Positions 7,075 through 10,219 of a DNA stretch of 10,219 bases are shown piece after piece. The stretch covers positions 1 through 10,219 of the forward strand of contig JAEWNM010000233.1 of NCBI GenBank assembly GCA_023392755.1. Reading direction: 5' to 3'. Every line of letters begins with the position of its first letter. The first letter of the stretch is position 1. The stretch comes from Bacillota bacterium (lineage in GTDB: Bacteria > Bacillota > Clostridia > Christensenellales > Aristaeellaceae). The notes under the pieces are model-generated. The model was not told the DNA's origin and searched no databases. It worked only from the letters and a program-made list of their open reading frames with translations. A program made the position numbers and the translations under genes.

Positions 7075-7103
7075 ATGATATTGCACAATATCCTCCATGT
7101 AAA
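7075..7103 (-). promoter_or_regulatory. Promoter of the transporter-oxidoreductase operon
   Basis: On the minus strand, -35 TTTACA (7098-7103) and -10 TATCAT (7075-7080) are each one base from consensus and are separated by exactly 17 bp. The start of transcription would be near 7068, giving a leader of about 85 nt before the TTG start at 6982. A palindrome covers the spacer and part of the -10 element, and repeated ATATTGC elements abut the -35, so control by a DNA-binding regulator is likely. Confidence 0.6.
7077..7092. promoter_or_regulatory. Palindromic operator candidate over the promoter spacer
   Basis: GATATTG (7077-7083) and CAATATC (7086-7092) form a perfect 7-bp inverted repeat around CA. 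It overlaps the -10 box and spacer of the leftward promoter, a position where a bound protein would repress. Its half-site shares ATATTGC with the direct repeats at 7108-7128. Confidence 0.45.
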
Positions 7104-7128
7104 TTGCAAATATTGCTTGAAATATTGC
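7101..7128. promoter_or_regulatory. ATATTGC direct repeats, candidate binding site of the AraC-family regulator
   Basis: AAATATTGC occurs twice, at 7108-7116 and 7120-7128 (start to start 12 bp), with a weaker copy AAATTGC at 7101-7107. The block lies directly upstream of and touching the -35 of the leftward promoter, where an AraC-family activator normally contacts RNA polymerase. It also covers the probable -35 of the regulator's own promoter. Binding is an inference from position and repetition. Confidence 0.5.
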
Positions 7129-7145
7129 AAAAGTTGATATACGAT
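7117..7145 (+). promoter_or_regulatory. Possible promoter of the AraC-family regulator gene
   Basis: TTGAAA (7117-7122, -35), a 17-bp spacer, then TACGAT (7140-7145, a weak -10). The transcript would start near 7152, just ahead of the ribosome binding site AGAGGTG (7155-7161). The -35 lies between the two ATATTGC repeats, suggesting autoregulation. Confidence 0.35.
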
Positions 7146-7168
7146 ATAGATCAAAGAGGTGTGACCGT

Positions 7169-8062
7169 ATGAATAGCCTGCAGGCATGGGACATCCTTCG
7201 CCCGATGGAAGACGAGCGCGAATACGAACTGTACCATCATTTTTGCCATCGCAGAACGACCCCCGAATTCCATAGCCACGACTTCTATGAAATCTATTTC
7301 TTCATATCCGGGGATGCGTCCATCATCATCGAGGAATATGCCTATCATTTGAAACCAAACGATGTGGTCATCATACCGCCCGGCCGCATGCACCGGGCAT
7401 TCTTTCACAACACGGAAGCATATTATGAGCGCATGTTCATCTACATCAGCCGCAACGCGCTGCGGGATATGGGTTCCAAGGATTTCCCGCTGCTGGATAT
7501 CATCGACGGGTGCATACAAAGGGCAAAATTCTGCCATTCGCTTGGCGACAAGGAATTTGCCGCCTGCCGCTACGTCATCAGCGAAATTATATCCGATGCC
7601 GTCGGTGCGCAGCCGCACCAGCGGCTGATCAACCGGTGCAAGCTGACCATATTGATGGCGCGGCTATGCAAAATGTTTGGCGAAGCAAAGGATGAGCCAA
7701 GCTCCCGCTCCGTAAAAAGGGTAGCGGATGTGATCGCCTATATCAATGAACATATCGGGCACGAGCTTTCACTGGACGACGTGAGCAGCCATTTCTATAT
7801 AAGCAAATTTCATTTGATCCGTGAGTTCAAAAACTATACCAACCGTTCGGTATACCAATATATTGTCGCCAAACGCATTATACAGGCAAAGCTCCTTATG
7901 CAATCCGGCATGTCGCCCACCGACGTGTATCTGCAATGCGGCTTCCGGGAATACTCCAGCTTTTACAAGGCGTTCAAAAAGGAAACGGATTTATCGCCGC
8001 AGCAATACATTGCCTGCCTGAGCAGCAACACGCTGCGCTTGGACGGCTTTGAGGCGCAGTGA
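7169..8062 (+). CDS. AraC-family transcriptional regulator with N-terminal cupin sensor
   Basis: A 297-residue DNA-binding regulator. The N-terminal part is a cupin-like ligand domain: FHSHDFYEIYFFISG (34-48) and LKPNDVVIIPPGRMHRAFF (61-79) are the two usual blocks, with histidines 35, 37, 75 and 80. The C-terminal 100 residues hold two helix-turn-helix units, one around LSLDDVSSHFYISKFHLIREF (200-220) and one around SPTDVYLQCGFREYSSFYKAFK (249-270), ending in the family's LSPQQY (275-280). Length is typical. The ATG at 7169 has AGAGGTG 7 nt upstream. It is divergent from the sugar-transport operon across 186 bp, and its most likely target is that operon's promoter, probably as an activator responding to the imported sugar. 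The inducer is unknown. Confidence 0.94.
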   Translation: MNSLQAWDILRPMEDEREYELYHHFCHRRTTPEFHSHDFYEIYFFISGDASIIIEEYAYHLKPNDVVIIPPGRMHRAFFHNTEAYYERMFIYISRNALRDMGSKDFPLLDIIDGCIQRAKFCHSLGDKEFAACRYVISEIISDAVGAQPHQRLINRCKLTILMARLCKMFGEAKDEPSSRSVKRVADVIAYINEHIGHELSLDDVSSHFYISKFHLIREFKNYTNRSVYQYIVAKRIIQAKLLMQSGMSPTDVYLQCGFREYSSFYKAFKKETDLSPQQYIACLSSNTLRLDGFEAQ

Positions 8063-8140
8063 ACACCTGCCGCTCCTCCGGGCCATCGCATAATACGGGC
8101 CCCAAACCGGTCATGCCTTTTTAGCGGACCAGCCGCAAGT

Positions 8141-8163
8141 CCATTTCACACGGCCGGAAATGG
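8141..8163. repeat. Inverted repeat between the regulator gene and the small gene
   Basis: Perfect 7-bp arms CCATTTC (8141-8147) and GAAATGG (8157-8163) around a 9-nt loop. No T-run follows, so terminator function is doubtful. An imperfect second hairpin (8178-8202, GCCTT/AAGGC with inner GTG/CAC) lies immediately before the ribosome binding site of the next gene and could influence its translation. Confidence 0.3.
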
Positions 8164-8223
8164 TATGGGATGGTACAGCCTTTGTGCGGGAACACTGAAG
8201 GCCTAAAGAAGGAGGATCGTACA

Positions 8224-8502
8224 ATGGAGGACGGACCAGGAGCTTTGACAAGCATCAAGGGTGAGCTGCCCATTGGGCTTGGAATGCGCATGATGAAGGA
8301 CCGGACAGCCATGGACCGGTTTACCGCTTTGCCTGATGCGGAAAAAGCGCGCATCCTACGCTATGTGGAGGGGGGTGCCACAGGTGATGAGGCGGAACGG
8401 AGAGTTGCCCATGCCGTAAAGAGCCTTCACGACGGTATACCGGGCTTTTACGTGGAGCAGCAATCTTCCCCCGCTTTCAAAACCCGGCCGCCTGAAGCGT
8501 AG
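8224..8502 (+). CDS. Small hypothetical protein, 92 residues
   Basis: Function not recognised from any named family. The ATG at 8224 has a near-perfect ribosome binding site, AAGGAGGA (8209-8216), 7 nt upstream; in-frame codons extend to 8170 but lack such a site. The protein is soluble, with no signal peptide or membrane segment. Its core (about residues 15-70) has the pattern LPIGLGMRMM, then TAMDRFTALP, then KARILRYVEG, then an amphipathic helix AVKSLHDG. From memory, this resembles short uncharacterised proteins scattered through Clostridia, with GLGM, a conserved Met-x-x-Phe and a terminal helix; I cannot verify this here. The tail (71-92) is Pro/Gln/Ser-rich and likely disordered. It sits 161 nt after the regulator gene on the same strand and converges with the esterase gene, 79 nt apart. 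A link to sugar metabolism is not shown. Confidence 0.75.
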   Translation: MEDGPGALTSIKGELPIGLGMRMMKDRTAMDRFTALPDAEKARILRYVEGGATGDEAERRVAHAVKSLHDGIPGFYVEQQSSPAFKTRPPEA

Positions 8503-8581
8503 CCATGCATCGGCAAAAAATGCCTTCCCGCCGCACAGGTACGCAGCGCGTAACCTATACGGCATCCAGGAGATGGAGCCG

Positions 8582-10117
8582 CTATTGGGCGGCACAATAA
8601 CCGACGATTTCAAAGGGCGAGGGCGCCATATTTTCGCCGTAGGCCACCCGCATGGCACACCGGGCAAGCCTATCGCCCACCATCTGCTTGTTTTGGGGAT
8701 GCAGGTCGTTATGCTCCCCAAGATCAAAAGCGGCCGCCATGGCAGTTTTGGGGATGCGCAAAGATTGCCACTGCTGCTGCCGAAGCACGTCCCAATCCAG
8801 GCCGCCGCCCCAATGGGGCAGCTCAACGTACAGGAACGGAAACGCATATCCCCAATCCCCGCGCCAGCCATTCACAAGCGCCGAAAATTTCTCGGCGTAA
8901 CGGCCGGGGTTTTCGGCATCCGATTCGCCCTGGTACCAGAGGGCGGCTTTGATCGCGTAGCGCTTCAGCGGCGCCAGCATGCCGTTGTACAGCCCTGTGG
9001 GCTTATAGTGAAAAACGGTCTCCGGCTCAAAAGGCGTGCCTTTACCGCCGCGCTCAAAGCGCCAGACGCCGTTTAGGTTGAACGATCCGGCCCCGGCGGC
9101 AAGCAAGTACTGCTTGCCCGGTGTAAAACAGCCGCCGTCTTTGCTGATGACGCGCACCGCAATCACGCAGCGCCCTCCTGGCAGTGATGGCACCATGTAC
9201 TCCCGTGGGGGATACCGGTAAGTGGTATTGCCTACAGCTTCGCCGTTCACATAAACCGTATCCCAGTCAGTCACCGTCCCCAGAAAGAGTGTGGCAGGCT
9301 TCCCGGCAAGCTCCGGCGGGATATGCAGCGTCCTTTTCAGCCACACGGAGCCGGTTCCCGCCCAGGGCGACAAAAGCGGGCGCTCTTCCCAGCCGCTGTC
9401 GTCAAAATCAGGGTCATACCATTTTTCATGAAGGCCGGGGTCATGTTCATCCATTTGCTCAAAGAAGCGCCGGGCCCTCCATTCGTCCTCCGCCTGTACC
9501 CGAGCCACATAAGCGTCATCCGCGCACATGTCCGCATCCTCAATAAGCCCGGGAAAATCACGCAATGCTTCCCGGCTCATCCAGGCATGGATGGGCGTAC
9601 CGCCGATTGCACACAGGATCAGCCCGATGGGGACGCGGTACCGCGCATAAAGGCGCCTGGCAAAAAAATATCCCACGGCGGAGAATTCATGAATCGTCCC
9701 TTGGGATGCCGCCACCCAGCCTCCGCCGTCCAAATCGCTTTGCGGCGCATGAAAACTGTGCCGCTGCGGCACGGTGAATTGATGGATATTCGGGTCCGGT
9801 CTTTTCACTTCCTCCGGGTACATATGCTTGACGCGACGCATGGGAATCTGCATATTCGACTGCCCGGAGCACAAAAAAACATCCCCGATATAAACATCGT
9901 TTAGCGTCATGTCATTGATGCTCAGCCTGTGCGGCCCGCCGGGCGGCAAATCATTCAGGATCACCGTCCAGCTTCCCGCCGCATTCGGGGCTGTGTGATA
10001 TTCCTTGTTAAGAAAGGTGACGGTTACGGGTTCATCCGCCGTTCCCCAAAGCTCCACCTTCGCGCCACGCTGGAGAACCATGCCGTCGGACAGCAAAAAC
10101 GGTAGCCGGACACTCAT
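8582..10117 (-). CDS. SGNH-type carbohydrate esterase (sialate O-acetylesterase family), short C-terminus
   Basis: A 511-residue predicted esterase that removes O-acetyl groups from sugars. The opening LPFLLSDGMVLQRG and small beta domain (about 4-80) are typical of the family. The nucleophile lies in CSGQSNM (Ser87), followed by WYQGESD (394-400), and the catalytic pair is in DLHPQNK (Asp471, His473). A galactose-binding-like beta insert (about 233-330, with WLKRTLHIP and TDWDTVYVNGE) sits between the catalytic blocks, as in many relatives. There is no signal peptide, so it probably acts in the cytoplasm on imported substrate. The ATG at 10117 is preferred over 10126 because the purine-rich AGAAAGAA is too close to the latter. 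It ends only about 35 residues after the catalytic His, lacking the extra C-terminal beta region many family members carry. The promoter is not clear; TATAAA (10140-10145) is a weak -10 candidate. True substrate may be acetylated xylan- or pectin-type sugar rather than sialic acid. Confidence 0.9.
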   Translation of the reverse strand: MSVRLPFLLSDGMVLQRGAKVELWGTADEPVTVTFLNKEYHTAPNAAGSWTVILNDLPPGGPHRLSINDMTLNDVYIGDVFLCSGQSNMQIPMRRVKHMYPEEVKRPDPNIHQFTVPQRHSFHAPQSDLDGGGWVAASQGTIHEFSAVGYFFARRLYARYRVPIGLILCAIGGTPIHAWMSREALRDFPGLIEDADMCADDAYVARVQAEDEWRARRFFEQMDEHDPGLHEKWYDPDFDDSGWEERPLLSPWAGTGSVWLKRTLHIPPELAGKPATLFLGTVTDWDTVYVNGEAVGNTTYRYPPREYMVPSLPGGRCVIAVRVISKDGGCFTPGKQYLLAAGAGSFNLNGVWRFERGGKGTPFEPETVFHYKPTGLYNGMLAPLKRYAIKAALWYQGESDAENPGRYAEKFSALVNGWRGDWGYAFPFLYVELPHWGGGLDWDVLRQQQWQSLRIPKTAMAAAFDLGEHNDLHPQNKQMVGDRLARCAMRVAYGENMAPSPFEIVGYCAAQ

Positions 10118-10201
10118 ATGAATCATTCTTTCTACGTGATTTATAAAGCGTATTGTGAAAGCAATTGAAACGGGCGCGGGCCGCCGTGGGAAACAGGCCA
10201 G

Positions 10202-10219
10202 CCTGCCGGGGGAGGCAGG
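10202..10219. repeat. Inverted repeat at the right window edge
   Basis: CCTGCC (10202-10207) and GGCAGG (10214-10219) form a perfect 6-bp stem around a 6-nt loop, cut by the window end, so the stem may be longer. It lies about 85 nt upstream of the esterase gene and could belong to the end of a neighbouring gene. Function unknown. Confidence 0.3.

Noticed and set aside
8512..8524. GGCA-AAAAA-TGCC as a terminator between the convergent genes
   Set aside because: A 4-bp stem is too weak and the A/T run is in the loop rather than after the stem.
8520..8600. Tiny arginine-rich plus-strand frame between the convergent genes
   Set aside because: Only about 26 codons, no ribosome binding site, and it runs into the esterase coding region on the other strand.
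8356..8871. 171-residue minus-strand frame spanning the esterase 3' end and the small gene
   Set aside because: Out of frame with the esterase and without motifs; it does not restore the missing esterase C-terminus.
1..10219. CRISPR array, phage, transposon, toxin-antitoxin or defence genes
   Set aside because: No regularly spaced repeats, transposase or integrase motifs, or defence-family proteins were found in any strong reading frame.

Overview
This looks like a chromosomal carbohydrate-utilisation locus from an anaerobic, fairly GC-rich Firmicutes-type bacterium. Clostridia is the best guess, possibly a gut lineage such as Christensenellales, and Paenibacillus-like is an alternative. The evidence is strong AGGAGG-type ribosome binding sites, an LplB/YtcP-type sugar ABC permease pair with no local ATPase, and coding sequence that is GC-rich around an AT-rich promoter. 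The taxonomic guess is an inference from gene style only.

Layout. The main unit is a leftward operon of six genes, read from about 7068 down to 136. It encodes two sugar-ABC permeases (6982-6050 and 6056-5154, overlapping), an exported solute-binding protein (5095-3551), and three different Gfo/Idh/MocA oxidoreductases in a row (3450-2299, 2232-1228, 1209-136). A divergent AraC-family regulator (7169-8062, plus strand) sits just upstream. It shares with the operon a 186-bp AT-rich region holding a near-consensus leftward promoter and several copies of ATATTGC that look like regulator binding sites. A 92-residue protein of unknown function (8224-8502, plus strand) follows. A leftward, apparently cytoplasmic SGNH/sialate O-acetylesterase-type carbohydrate esterase (10117-8582) converges on it. 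Stem-loops lie in several spaces between the operon genes, the strongest just after the solute-binding protein gene, and two inverted repeats follow the last oxidoreductase gene.

How the parts may work together (inference). The regulator senses a sugar-derived signal and controls the transporter. The binding protein and permeases import an oligosaccharide or glycoside, probably powered by a shared MsmX-type ATPase encoded elsewhere. The esterase removes O-acetyl groups inside the cell. The three oxidoreductases carry out NAD(P)-linked oxidation/reduction on the sugar, perhaps through keto-sugar intermediates. No glycoside hydrolase, isomerase or kinase is present in the window, so the substrate cannot be named. 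I see no phage, transposon, CRISPR, tRNA or rRNA features.
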